From NCBI GenBank assembly GCA_033819885.1, contig JAQYUZ010000029.1, forward strand, positions 1 to 64,000: 64,000 nucleotides of DNA. Direction: 5' to 3'. Shown one piece after another: positions 46,213-56,162 of the stretch. The first letter of the stretch is position 1. Every line of letters begins with the position of its first letter. The notes beneath the pieces are model-generated. The model was not told where the DNA came from, searched no databases, and was given only the letters and a program-made list of their open reading frames with translations. A program made the translations under genes and the position numbers. The DNA is from Microbotryomycetes sp. JL201. Taxonomy: Eukaryota; Basidiomycota; Microbotryomycetes.

Positions 46213-48521
46213 TTAGAAATCGAGATCGATATCGATATCGACTTTGGCCGCCACCATTTCCTCAAACTTGCTACCTTTTGAACGAGCATTGTCTGCCGCC
46301 GCGACATCGGCTTGGGCGAGCTCTGCGTTTTTCTTTGTCGGGGACCCTGGGTTTGGTCCCGGAGTGCCATTTCTGGAAGAGTCGCGCGAGTCCCTGGGCA
46401 AACGATGTAAGCAAATGCTTTCTTCGGACGCGTCAATCGCACCTGTCGTATTTGAGACGCGTCAAAGTCTTGACTCGAGCGCTCGGATCAATCTGCACTT
46501 CCGTGTCACCACGGGCTAAAGCCGCTTCTTGTCGCCGGCGTTCCTGTTGAGCGACGGCCTCAGCTCTCTGAATTTCTGTCCGATTCGACAGCCTGTTGCG
46601 CTCGTTGACACGCCGCATTCGGTCTTGTTCACTCTCAGCACCAGCAGCACCACTAGCGTTCTGAGGTGCGTCGAGTTTGGCGAGTTCGGCGTTGACAGCG
46701 GCAAGCATCTCTTGGTTTCCTGACGAAACGGCAAAATCACGCTGAACGAGAAGACGAGCTTTTCCTGCAGCACCAGTGACGCGTGGACCTTTTTTGGCCA
46801 GCTCTGCGGCAATATCGGCCTGAAACTTGCGAAGTCAGCGTGACGATTGCGCCGAAAGCATAGCCTGATCAGCCGTGCCTCTGTTCTGATGTATTCCTTA
46901 TGCTCGGCAATTTTGGTTTTGAGCTTGTTCGCCTCTTTGACGGACGGTAGATCCATTCCCGCCGACTTCAACTCTGCTGTTAATCTGTCAAACTCGCGCT
47001 TCGTCGAGCAATACGGCGTCAACGTGCAGAACCCAGACCGAGGCGCTCAAGAAACTCACATCGGAGAATGGTGAGTCAGACACAAATTCCATCTTGAACA
47101 CGCGCGAGCTGCCAGCAATGCTCAGCTCGAGCTGTTTGGTTGTTGTCCGTCCTTCGAGCTTGTACGGCTTGTCCGGATAATCTTTGACGCCTGTAAAGAG
47201 ACGATGAGCTAAAATACGCCGAGAATTGGCCATGCGCAGCGCACTTTGAACCTGGCACAGTCGATACACCTTGGCTCCAGTTTGAGGATCCACCCCGAGC
47301 AAACATCGGACCCAGGCGCCTTGGTTCGAGGTTGTCAGCGACATTCAAACGGACCGAAATTTCGCTCACCTCTGACCCAGTCTTCAAACCAGGGCGCCAG
47401 GAAAAAGTCGGCCAGTTTGGCACGAGTCACGAAGCAGTCGCGCAACTGTGAAGAATTAACGACCTCGACCGGCTTGCTCTTTGATTTCCGCTCTTTTTGC
47501 TTCTTCCGGCGCTCGTCCCCTGACTCGTCAGAGTACGCCTCTTCCTCGGAAGAGTAGCCAGCCTTGCGATCTGCTTCGTCATCGTCCTCGTCATCCTCGT
47601 CCCCTTCTCTCGCTCTCCTGTCCATGCGCTGGGCTTTTTGCTGTCTCTTTTCGCGCAACTGTCGCAGCGAATCCGATTTCGACTTGGTTGCTCCCGTCGT
47701 CGTTCGGTTCCTGCCTCCCTTGCGACGCGAGTCTTCCTCGTCTGATGAGCCGCCGCCTGCTTCACGCCTCTCTTTCATCCTGACCATCTCTTTCAGAGCT
47801 TTCCTAGAATTCCATTCGGAGATCTGTTCTGCGCGTTCACCGAGTATGGCTTCACGGTCAAGCTCGGGCAAGCTCTGGATGCTGTTGCGTTACGCGATGG
47901 GGTGCAGAGTGTCAGCGACACCTTGTGTGCAAGCAAGCGGTCCTAGAATGAGCTCAACTGGTCCCTGTCAGCCTTATCCTTGTATATGTTCTCGAGAGGA
48001 TACAATCTCGTTGGGTCCGCCTCGTCGTCCTCGGCCATTTCTCCTTGCGCACTGTCGCCGTCATCGTCTTCAAATCGACGAGCCGTTCTTCTCCTGCCGC
48101 TGCCTGCTCGTATGCCCCCTTCGCCCTCGTCGTCGTCATCCTCCGAGTCGTCGTCGTCGCTCCTTGAACCGCGTCGTTTCTTCCTCGTCTTGCGAGACGG
48201 TTCATCATCAGAATCTGCAGACATGTCCATGTCGGAGCCTGCAGAGTCACTGTGGAGGCACAGCGAATCAGCAATGATGGAGGCCAAGCAATACACCGTG
48301 CGCAACGAGTATCCGGGCACACATGCGCCAAAATGAGCTAGAGCGAGCGCCTATCGCGCCGGAAAGTGCACTTTCTGACTACGAACGCAGTGATAAACGT
48401 ACTCTGATGCTGCAGCTCGCTTGCGCTTCGACTGTGGCTGGCGGGACTTTGACTTGCGCCTGGTCGTGTCTCTGCCTTCGGCCAAACCAAGCAGCTCGTC
48501 GTCCAAGTCGAGATCAGACAT
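46213..48521 (-). CDS. RTF1: RTF1, Plus3-domain subunit of the Paf1 complex
   Basis: Transcription elongation factor; its histone-modification domain stimulates H2B ubiquitination and its Plus3 domain binds Spt5. Eight exons, about 560 residues. MSDLDLDDELLGLAEGR at the start, then acidic Ser/Asp/Glu blocks, RLYPLENIYKDKADRDHIQS, LPELDREAILGERAEQISEW, and a second acidic/Lys region. Plus3: LRDCFVTRAKLADFFLAPWF, EDWVRGAWVRCLLGV, VKDYPDKPYKLEGRTTTKQL. The C-terminal part is a coiled coil (RMRRVNERNRLSNRTEIQRA) ending VDIDIDLDF. The intron at 46820-46878 needs a GC donor. The upstream region is shared with the divergent perilipin-like gene about 1 kb away. Confidence 0.88.
46820..46878 (-). other. 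GC-AG intron in RTF1
   Basis: The exon ends ACAGAG, the donor is gcacggct and the acceptor gtttcag, 59 nt, with a CTGAC site 16 nt before the acceptor. The product reads EYIRTE-ADIAAELAKKGP. The only GT in the stretch would leave an implausible 25-nt intron. The donor is weaker than the GCAAG type, so confidence is moderate. Confidence 0.6.
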
Positions 48522-49553
48522 TCTCGTGATCAAGTTGCGCGTTGCTAGCGGCTTTGAGCGGAAGCTAATGGCAGACGCGGGCGGTATATATTCGGCCCAA
48601 GATCGGCCCAAGCTCCAACTTAGGGGGCTCGTTGCAAACGTACTGTGCCATGACAATATTCCGATGAAGATACGATCCCCATCTTTCAATGCTCGAAGCT
48701 CACTGCTCAATCTAACGTCTGCCCACCCGCGCCCGAACACACGTGACTATCAAGGTCTGTCATGCTGTGCTCAAATTTTTTGGGCATCACAATGAAATGT
48801 TCCACTCCATACCCCTGCTAGTAATGTACATTGTGTCTATTTGTGTGAGACGGGGCGGCGTGTGTCGTTTCGACGCCACTGTGGCTTGGTGCCATAGGGC
48901 CCGCTCGCCCACTTTACGAACTTGTCCTTCTGGAACTTTCGAAGCCCAACAATTCGACGGCCTTACGGTTCTCGAGCCGGACACGGCAATGGCCCGGACT
49001 TTCTCACCGTGAGAACATATGCCGGTGGATGTGAAATCAAGCTCCACCGAGTGGCGGGGATTCTGCGCGTTCAAAAATATTTGAGAGCAAATATGCAACA
49101 AGGTAGGGATACCGTGCGTGTTATTGCACACCTTGAAATATTGAAAGACCTTGGCCCGTCTCACATTGCCCCATTGCGGCGAGTGTGCGCATGCGTGTTT
49201 GACATGCAATGCAGCGGCGTTGAACGAGATTTTCTGCATCATCTCGCCTCGCGACGTGCTCTTGTTGCTCTGCGAGTTTGCAGATTTCAGCTGCGAAAGT
49301 GACGCGTTGGGGCACGCGCGAAAGTGGCGGCTTTCACGCGCAAGTTTGAACGCGTCAGGAATAAAAACGAGGTCCGTCCATCCTCGCGAAAGCTTTCTTT
49401 CTCACCTCTTCATCACGCGCATCCTGTAAGCCTTGGAACAGTAGACACGGTCTGTGGTATGTGCTGGCTGCTGACTGAAACATGCTTGCCTCTGCGGTGT
49501 TTCGTTCCCTTTGTTCTTATCGTCGCACGTTCCTGTTCACTGTACGGCAGCCA
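48522..49553. other. Divergent intergenic region, RTF1/perilipin
   Basis: About 1 kb holding two promoters. It contains a TATATA at about 48586 on the RTF1 side, and on the perilipin side two ACGCGT words (49302-49307 and 49350-49355), the Mlu-box motif bound by MBF-type cell-cycle factors. No tRNA or credible open frame is present. Confidence 0.5.
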
Positions 49554-50831
49554 ATGTCTGCTTCTGTCCAAGCCAGTGTCAGCTCCGCTGCCGACAAGCT
49601 CGCTCACGAGCATGCGTACCAGCGTGTAAGTCTTCTGTGCATTCGCCTTCTTGTCAACTGCGGGCAGCGCCTCGTCGGCATCGACGGCGCTGCGCACTCG
49701 TCAAAGCTCTCGGAACTCTCTCGGCAGCTGTGATGCCTATCATGGATGTCTTCACGATATAGCATATGATCCTTGCATGACGAGCAACGCTCACCTTTTC
49801 GTCCTTCTATTCTCCGCCACAGGCTTGCAACTATCCGGTCGTCAAGGATACGATTGCCCAAGCAAATTCAATCATCCATTCCAATACTTATTCTGGCGCC
49901 TTGTTTGACCGCGCAACACAATTATCTGCACAAATCTTGAACGCGCTCGAGCCTTTGCAGAAACGCTTGCCGGTCGAAACTTTTGATTCATACGCCAACT
50001 CGACTTTGGACTTTGTCGAGCGCAACTTTCCTCAGGTCAAGTCGGAGACGGGCGATTTGATCAAACAGGCTCGCAAGCCGGCAGACGACGCTGCTGGCCT
50101 CGCCAAAGCCTACGCCGATGGCATCCAATCCGTGAGTCGCTTCTCGACGCCGCTATCGCTGCCCGCTCAACATGGCTGACCCTGTCATTCGCAGCGCCTT
50201 GCACCTGTTACCAACGAGCTTTCGTCTCGCATCGCACAAGGGCAGGAAACACTGCACGCGCTGCAAGATCGTCTCCACGCCACCATTGCCTCTTGTACGT
50301 TCCTTCCTTCGCTGTGCAGTCTTGAATTGTCAGAAATGACGAATTCGTCACGCAGTGCCCCGCGACAAGGCGTCGGCCCAAGATACTCTCAATTCGGTCC
50401 TCAAAGAGGTCGAGTCGTTATCAGCCTACCTGACTAAGAACGCGAAAGAGATTGTGCGTCTCCTACGGACCATGTTCATAAAAGTATTTGAGACTCACCA
50501 ATGTTTCTGTTACTAGCCTTCCGCTGCTCAGGCTCGAGCTCAGCCCCTGATTGATGGCATCTCGGAGGCGACAGCTCACATCCGCGCCGAGATCACGAAG
50601 TCGGATGTACCGATCAAAACAAAGGTGGCCAATATTCTGGAATACTCTCAAAAACAGATCACGCCTCTGCTCAGTTCCATCAAGTCTGTCGTCTCGCAGA
50701 AGAAGGCGGCGGTAGAAGAGCAAGCCGCACCTGTCGTCGACGATGCATCGGAGAAGGTGGAGCAGGCAAAGGAGCAGACTGCCAAGACGGGCAAGAAGGC
50801 CAAGGCTCAAGCACCAAAAGCTCAGGCATAG
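49554..50831 (+). CDS. Perilipin-like lipid-droplet protein (fungal MPL1/CAP20 type)
   Basis: Fungal perilipins coat lipid droplets. Five exons, about 320 residues. After MSASVQASVSSAADKLAHEH comes the perilipin/CAP20-like block: NYPVVKDTIAQANSIIHSNT, ILNALEPLQKRLP, STLDFVERNFPQVKSETGDL, then amphipathic helical repeats (LAPVTNELSSRIAQGQETLH, ASAQDTLNSVLKEVESLSAY), and KTKVANILEYSQKQITPLLS. The C-terminus is Lys/Ala/Glu-rich (KEQTAKTGKKAKAQAPKAQA). It has no transmembrane segment. An in-frame ATG at 49482 would add 24 basic, hydrophobic residues. The family call rests on overall pattern rather than a diagnostic motif; another amphipathic coat protein is possible. Confidence 0.6.
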
Positions 50832-51025
50832 AGCATTGCTCGTTGTAGTGACACCCAATACCCTCTTGCTTTCTTTGAATAGATTTTTCGTCTCGCTGGG
50901 CTTTCGTAGTTTATAGATATGGGTCGTTTTAGTTTTCCTGGGCCCGCACGATGTCACACTGCTTTGGGTTCTCTGTAATGCAAAAGGATCTTCTTTTCAC
51001 CGCTTCAGAACATTCCTCGCACGAC

Positions 51026-52249
51026 TTATGCACCGGCAGCTGCTGCAGCCTGCTCATCTCGAGCGTCCTGTTCCTCGAGTTCGGCCATGAGCTTTTGTCT
51101 TTCCCGAGCTCGCAACTGCGCCAAGATCGAGTCTTCGTCTGGGTTATTCACGAGCATCTGAGAAACGTGACACGCGCTTGTCAGTTCATAGCAGACTGGA
51201 CTTGTGGCGCGCCGAGACTCACTTCTGCAGGGATTGAGGGCATGGGCGCCGATTCTGGCGAGGGTGAAATTCGACCTTGCCCGCTTGCGTTTGCTTGCTG
51301 ATGGTTTGCGACGGCGGCGGGCGGTTTTCCGGCAGCCCAAACTGCTTCTAATCCCGTCCAATTACTGTTTCGTATCCGTTCCTCGTCCGAAACGGCTTTC
51401 AAAACTTTGACTGCCGAGCTCAGCGTGCTAAACTTTACGCTCGCTCTGCCTTTCGGAATCTTGTCTGCAGCGAGCACAACGTCAATGTCGATTCTTTGAG
51501 GCTCGACGAGCTGTCGTATCCGTGATTCGAGGTCAGACTTGTCGCGAACTGAGGACGTCTTTGTCCACCTCAGTTTCAATGTCGTATCCAGCGGACCAAG
51601 CTCGATCACGTCGTCTGAACCGCTGCCATCGTGACTTGCTGCCCCAGCTGCTTCTCGTTTCCTCCTCGCTTCTTCCTTGAGTTCGTCAATCTTGTCGTTC
51701 CTGAACTTGTCCGACATGGCTGATCCGTTCGTTGATTTTAACCTAGCTTGTTCCCTTAATCTTCGACCTTCTTCTTTCAACCTTTCCAGCTCTGTGCCCT
51801 GCTCCCGCTGTTCTTGTCTCTTTCTCTTCCATTCTCTCTCACTCTGCTCCAACTCTTCTTGCATCGCCTTGCGTTTAGAGTCCAACGCCGCAAACCTTTG
51901 CTTGTGAGCCAACCGAGCTTGTCGAAGTTTGTCAAATGTTGAGCGTTGGATCGGGTCGAGCAGGATTTGAGAAGCTTGGTTCAGTTCGTGAAACTTTGCC
52001 GCTGCCTCGGGATTGTTTGGGTTCTGCATCATTTAAGTTCAATGTCAGCCTTGTCGAGAGCCAAGCCGGGCACGTGACACCCTTCCGAATGAAGATACAC
52101 GGCATCGGCAGGGGCTGACTGACCCTATCTGGATGGACTTTGAGGGATTTCTTGCGGTAGGCGGTGCGTATTTGATCGAGCGTGGCATCGTCGGTGACTT
52201 CAAGCAACGCGTAATAGTCGACATCGTCGTCCATGCCCGCGCTCGCCAT
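51026..52249 (-). CDS. J-domain splicing cofactor, DNAJC17/Cwf23 type
   Basis: Hsp40-type protein associated with the spliceosome in yeasts and animals. Three exons, about 360 residues. The N-terminal J domain shows DYYALLEVTDDATLDQIRTA and KVHPDR, so the HPD motif is intact; after the first intron come NPNNPEAAAKFHELNQASQI and RSTFDKLRQ. A long charged coiled coil follows (REWKRKRQEQREQGTELERL). The C-terminal part (TLKLRWTKTSSVRDKSDLES, GRASVKFSTLSSAVKVLKAV) is an atypical RRM, the DNAJC17/Cwf23 hallmark. Start ATG 52249 (MASAGMDDDVDYY); an inner ATG at 52234 is equally usable. It is divergent from MAM33 across only 140 bp. Confidence 0.85.
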
Positions 52250-52389
52250 TGTGACAGACTCGTCGGAGCGTAAGTGAACAATGCCGAGGTCCCACGCCGT
52301 CCAGATCAGCCGGGAGGGAAGGGTCGACAAGACGCTAGAAGGACAAGACTCGGCGGCCGTTCGCGCTTGTCTTTCAACCGTCGATTACC

Positions 52390-53701
52390 ATGTCAGCACG
52401 CACACTTGTCGCACGCACGCTCGCTCGCACGGCTCCAAGGTACTTCTTCGCCAGTGCTGCAGCTGTCAGACCCGTCGGCGTATCGTCGCTCGTCGTGCAG
52501 CGAGCTCGGACACTCACGAGCTCGGCCGTCAGATTCGAGACGAGTCAGTCCCCTCGCTTGCACAGCGATGCGCAGGCAGCAGACAAGGGAGAACTGACAA
52601 GTCAATGTTGCAGCACCGTTGTCGAGCAAGCTGCAAGAAGAAATCACGTTCGAAGCCGAGAACGCTCAGGACGGCGAACCTGCTTTCCTGCGCGAGTTTA
52701 AGCAAAACAGCGTCTGGGCAGTCAGTCGCTTCCTTTTTCAGACGATATTGTATCCGAAAAAGGCACTGAAGCTGCTTCGCACACGCACAGATTCTGGATG
52801 AACCTGGCGCGGACGAAGTCACTTTGACTCGCAACTACGGCAATGAGAGGTACGTACACGAAGTCTACTTTCGATAAATGCACTGTCTCGTAATTACTGA
52901 ACCCTGATTCCTGATACTGCTGTCAGCATTCGCCTGATCTTTTCCATCTCTGATCTGGACGCCGAGCCAGAGGCCGATGAGGCTTTCATCGAAGATGAGA
53001 ATGCGGCGGCAGACGCCGGTTCGGGCGGCGTCGGTGAAGAGGCTGCTGTTGGACCTTCAGACGAATCTTTCCCCGTCGAGACGAGCATCACTATCACGAA
53101 GCAAGGCGTCCAAGGCGCATTGTCGATCGACGCGGTGGCGCAAGGTGACGGTCGCAACCTTTGCTCACCGCGTGAATATGAAACTGACGTTTATATCTGA
53201 TTGCACAGATGGCATGTTCACCATCAACAATGTCTCGTTTTACAATGATGCAGATTTGGCAACCGGCATGTCGTCCGAAGACGACTGGAAGCGACAAGGC
53301 CTGTACATGGGCCCAGCTGTCAGTTTGGATGTTTTGCTATCTTTGCGACGCCAAATAGCACGCTGACATGCCGATGCTTTCGGGTTTCTATCTAGTTCGA
53401 CAACCTTGACGAGGGCGTGCAAAGCGAGTTTGAAAACTTTTTGGAAGAGCGAGGTATCGATTCGAGCTTGGCGCTCTTCATTCCCGATTTGGCAGAGTAC
53501 AAGTGGGTCGATGCTGCAATTGCGCGCGTATCGAACCGAACACTGACTCCGGTTTCTGGCGATTGCACAGAGAGCAAAAGTAAGATGTCTCGTCTGATTT
53601 CAGAGTGTAGATTGATCGATCTGGAACCCTCTAACTATTGTTTTTCTGACAGAGAGTATGTTTCGTGGCTGAAGTCGGTCAACAAGTTTGTCGAGGCTTG
53701 A
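52390..53701 (+). CDS. MAM33: MAM33/p32 mitochondrial matrix acidic protein
   Basis: Trimeric doughnut-shaped acidic protein of the mitochondrial matrix, linked to mitoribosome assembly. Eight exons. Presequence: MSARTLVARTLARTAPRYFF, Arg-rich without acids. Body: LQEEITFEAENAQ, then DEVTLTRNYGNESIRLIFSI, a long acidic loop (DLDAEPEADEAFIEDENAAA), ETSITITKQGVQGALSIDAV, DGMFTINNVSFYNDADLATG. End: LDEGVQSEFENFLEERGIDS, LALFIPDLAEYKEQKEYVSW, LKSVNKFVEA. The residues EQK come from a 9-nt exon (53571-53579). It lies about 535 bp upstream of ribosomal P0 on the same strand. Confidence 0.88.
53571..53579 (+). other. 9-nt micro-exon in MAM33
   Basis: AGAGCAAAA is flanked by gattgcacag and gtaagatg. 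The introns on either side have an ACTGACT and a CTAAC branch-like site. Inclusion gives AEYK-EQK-EYVSWLK, matching the spacing in yeast Mam33 (SEFKENNEYISWL); skipping would lose three residues but keep frame. Confidence 0.7.
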
Positions 53702-54236
53702 TTCAGCGGTTCTGTAGGGCCTGCAAGTCTGGGCTTCTGAAGGTTGTAATGTGATCAATGAGACCGCATCACTTTTTAACGAGCTGTAGCTGAAATCAAG
53801 CTCGTTCACCAATTCCGACCTCGCTGCTAGGATCGACGACTGCTCGTGTAAGAGAATTCTGTTCATATGCTTTTCGATATGTTCTCTATGAGCTGGTTCT
53901 GACTTCAAATCCTAGTGCTGACCATTTGAGCGAGAAGCCCCTGTCTGCGCCCGGGATTTGAAAAGTTGGTCGCGACTCGTTTCTGTTCGTTTATCACCAC
54001 TCCCGCCTTTGGTGAGTCTCTGAGCCGCTCTTGAGTGAATAGAAGTGCCGCTGCACCCACTGTCTATACACTCCAACGGCTGGATCATCGTGCAGCGCGA
54101 ACCAGGTAGAGCTGACCGTCTGGCTCGTCTTCTTTCTGCACAGCAACGTCTTTAAATTCTTTGAGGCCTCTGGTTAGAGCCTAAGGGTAGACTTGCACAC
54201 CAATCTTTACAACTTTTCCTCTCACACTTCGCAACA
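53702..54236. other. Upstream region of ribosomal P0
   Basis: About 535 bp between the MAM33 stop and the P0 start. The 40 bases before the ATG are CT-rich (cttttcctctcacacttcg), as in ribosomal protein leaders. No RNA gene recognised. Confidence 0.55.
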
Positions 54237-55320
54237 ATGGGCCGCACAAAGGACGACAAGTTGGCGTACTTCGCCAAGCTCAAGGATTACATTGAGACGT
54301 ATCGTGAGTAGATAATACTACTCTTTGAAACGATGTCGCCCTGATGCTTCAGTGCTGATCACTGTCATGAACTCTCAGCTTCGATCTTGATCGTCAACGT
54401 CGACAATGTCGGCTCGAACCAGATGCACCAAATTCGCCAAGCTCTCCGTGGCAAGGGTGTCATTTTGATGGGCAAGAACACGATGGTTCGCCGTGCCATT
54501 CGCCTCATCATCGCCGAGAACCCGGCTCTCGAGCGCTTGTTGCCCCAGGTCAAGGGCAACATCGGCTTCGTGTTCACGTCCGAGGACCTCAAGTCTGTTC
54601 GCGACATCATTGTCGCCAACAAGGTCGCCGCTCCGGCCAAGGCTGGTGCTTACGCGCCCAACGACGTCTACGTCCCCGCCGGCAACACTGGTATGGAGCC
54701 TGGCAAGACTTCTTTCTTCCAGGCCTTGAACATCCCTACCAAGATTGCTCGTGGTACGATCGAAATCGTGTCCGACATTCACTTGGTCGAGGCCGGTTCG
54801 CGCGTCGGCTCGTCCGAGGCGACTTTGCTCAACATGTTGAACATTTCCCCGTTCACGTACGGTATGAAGATTATTCAGATCTACGACAATGGCAACTTGT
54901 TCAGCGAGTCTGTCTTGGACATTGAGGAGAGTGCCTTGATCGGCCAGTTCATGTCTGGTGTCAAGACGATCGCCGCCATCTCTTTGGCTCTCAACTACCC
55001 CACGCTGGCTTCGGTCGCTCACTCGTTGGTCAACTCTTACAAGAACTTGTTGGCTGTCTCGCTCGCCACCGACTACACGTTCGAGGGCGCCGAGAAGGCC
55101 AAGGCTTACCTCGAGAACCCCGAGGCGTTCGCTGTCGCTGCCGCGCCTGCCGCCGCTGCTGGTGGTGACGCTCCCGCCGCCAAGGCTGAGGAGAAGGAGG
55201 AGGAGAAGGAAGAGTCTGATGACGACATGGGGTGAGTTGATATCGCTCGAGCTTGTCTCTGAAACCGACCGAGCGCTGACCGAAACTGTTCGATTCAATA
55301 GCTTTGGCTTGTTCGACTAA
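54237..55320 (+). CDS. RPP0: 60S acidic ribosomal protein P0
   Basis: Base of the ribosomal stalk, which binds 25S rRNA and carries P1/P2 dimers. Three exons, about 312 residues. [20 protein letters not shown] then [99 protein letters not shown]; Ala-rich hinge and acidic tail [16 protein letters not shown]. The last exon (55302-55320) is 19 nt and supplies FGLFD. Codon choice is strongly biased to C-ending codons and AAG, unlike most neighbours, as expected of very high expression. Confidence 0.97.
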
Positions 55321-56162
55321 ATGTCGGTGCGCCTCCAATCGCACAAAAATGTCTTTCTGGGTAGGGTACTTTTGTGTACCGTAGAAAAGCTTCAGTTGGA
55401 CCTGCTCAGACCTTCTGGCTTGCGCACGTTCGCGAATGCTTTGATGAAATGCTCATGATTGCTACTTTTCCCACCATATTGTGTCTCTACAACGTTCTGA
55501 AGTCGAATCTTTGAGTCGAAGTCGAAATGACTTTTGAGGTGCATCAGTGATTGGCTACTCCTCTTGCCCCTCCGAAGCATGATTATCATCAACCCTGTCA
55601 CATTCCATGAGAGCTCTCTGCGCTTGGCTAGACTGTTGGCGAGACTCGGTGCATACGGAGCAGCCCGGGTGAATTGGACGTCACGGACTCTCTGAAGGGG
55701 TGGGTCGGTCACATATTCGGCAACGCGAAAGATGATCTGCAATGCAAGGGGTCGACCCGACCTTGTGGTTCCCACTGTTGGCCGTGTATGCATCCTGTAA
55801 CTGACGCGCACGACACCTGTTAGCTACAAGCTCAGTGACGAGATCGCCCCCCTATTTTGCGCCACAAATAGAATTGGAAAGTACGAAGGGAAACGGCGTG
55901 GGCGTGCGCAGGCAGGCAGGCGACTCTCGAACCATAATACAACACGCAACGCCCACACGCCCGCTGACCTTGCGCACTCGAATTGTGTGGTGAGCCTGAA
56001 GTGATCTGATTGGGTGCATGTGACTGTATGGCTGACGACGAGGACGCGTGCGACCGTTCTGCGGGGTGTTTCAGCGAGAGCCACCGTATCGACAGCGACC
56101 TGTAACGCACGCGACAGGGTCGAGTCTCAGCTGGGAGCGAGGCTGCGTGTGACGTTGGCAGT
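55321..56162. other. Intergenic region, P0/membrane protein
   Basis: About 840 bp. A minus-strand frame of ~130 codons (55392-55811) has no ATG at its open end and no recognisable feature. The promoter of the membrane-protein gene must lie here. Nothing else identified. Confidence 0.5.

Noticed and set aside
39100-48521. Co-regulated iron cluster made of the siderophore transporter and the Zn2Cys6 factor
   Set aside because: A WD-repeat gene lies between them, no siderophore biosynthesis gene is near, and orientation alone is weak evidence. Kept only as a remark.
48787-49302. Overlapping frames on both strands in the RTF1/perilipin intergenic region
   Set aside because: No codon bias, no homology and frames overlap on opposite strands. 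More likely promoter DNA.
55392-55811. Minus-strand open frame of about 139 codons upstream of the membrane protein
   Set aside because: The first codon is GTG; from the first ATG about 130 codons remain with no motif, no splice support and biased low-complexity composition. Not reported as a gene.
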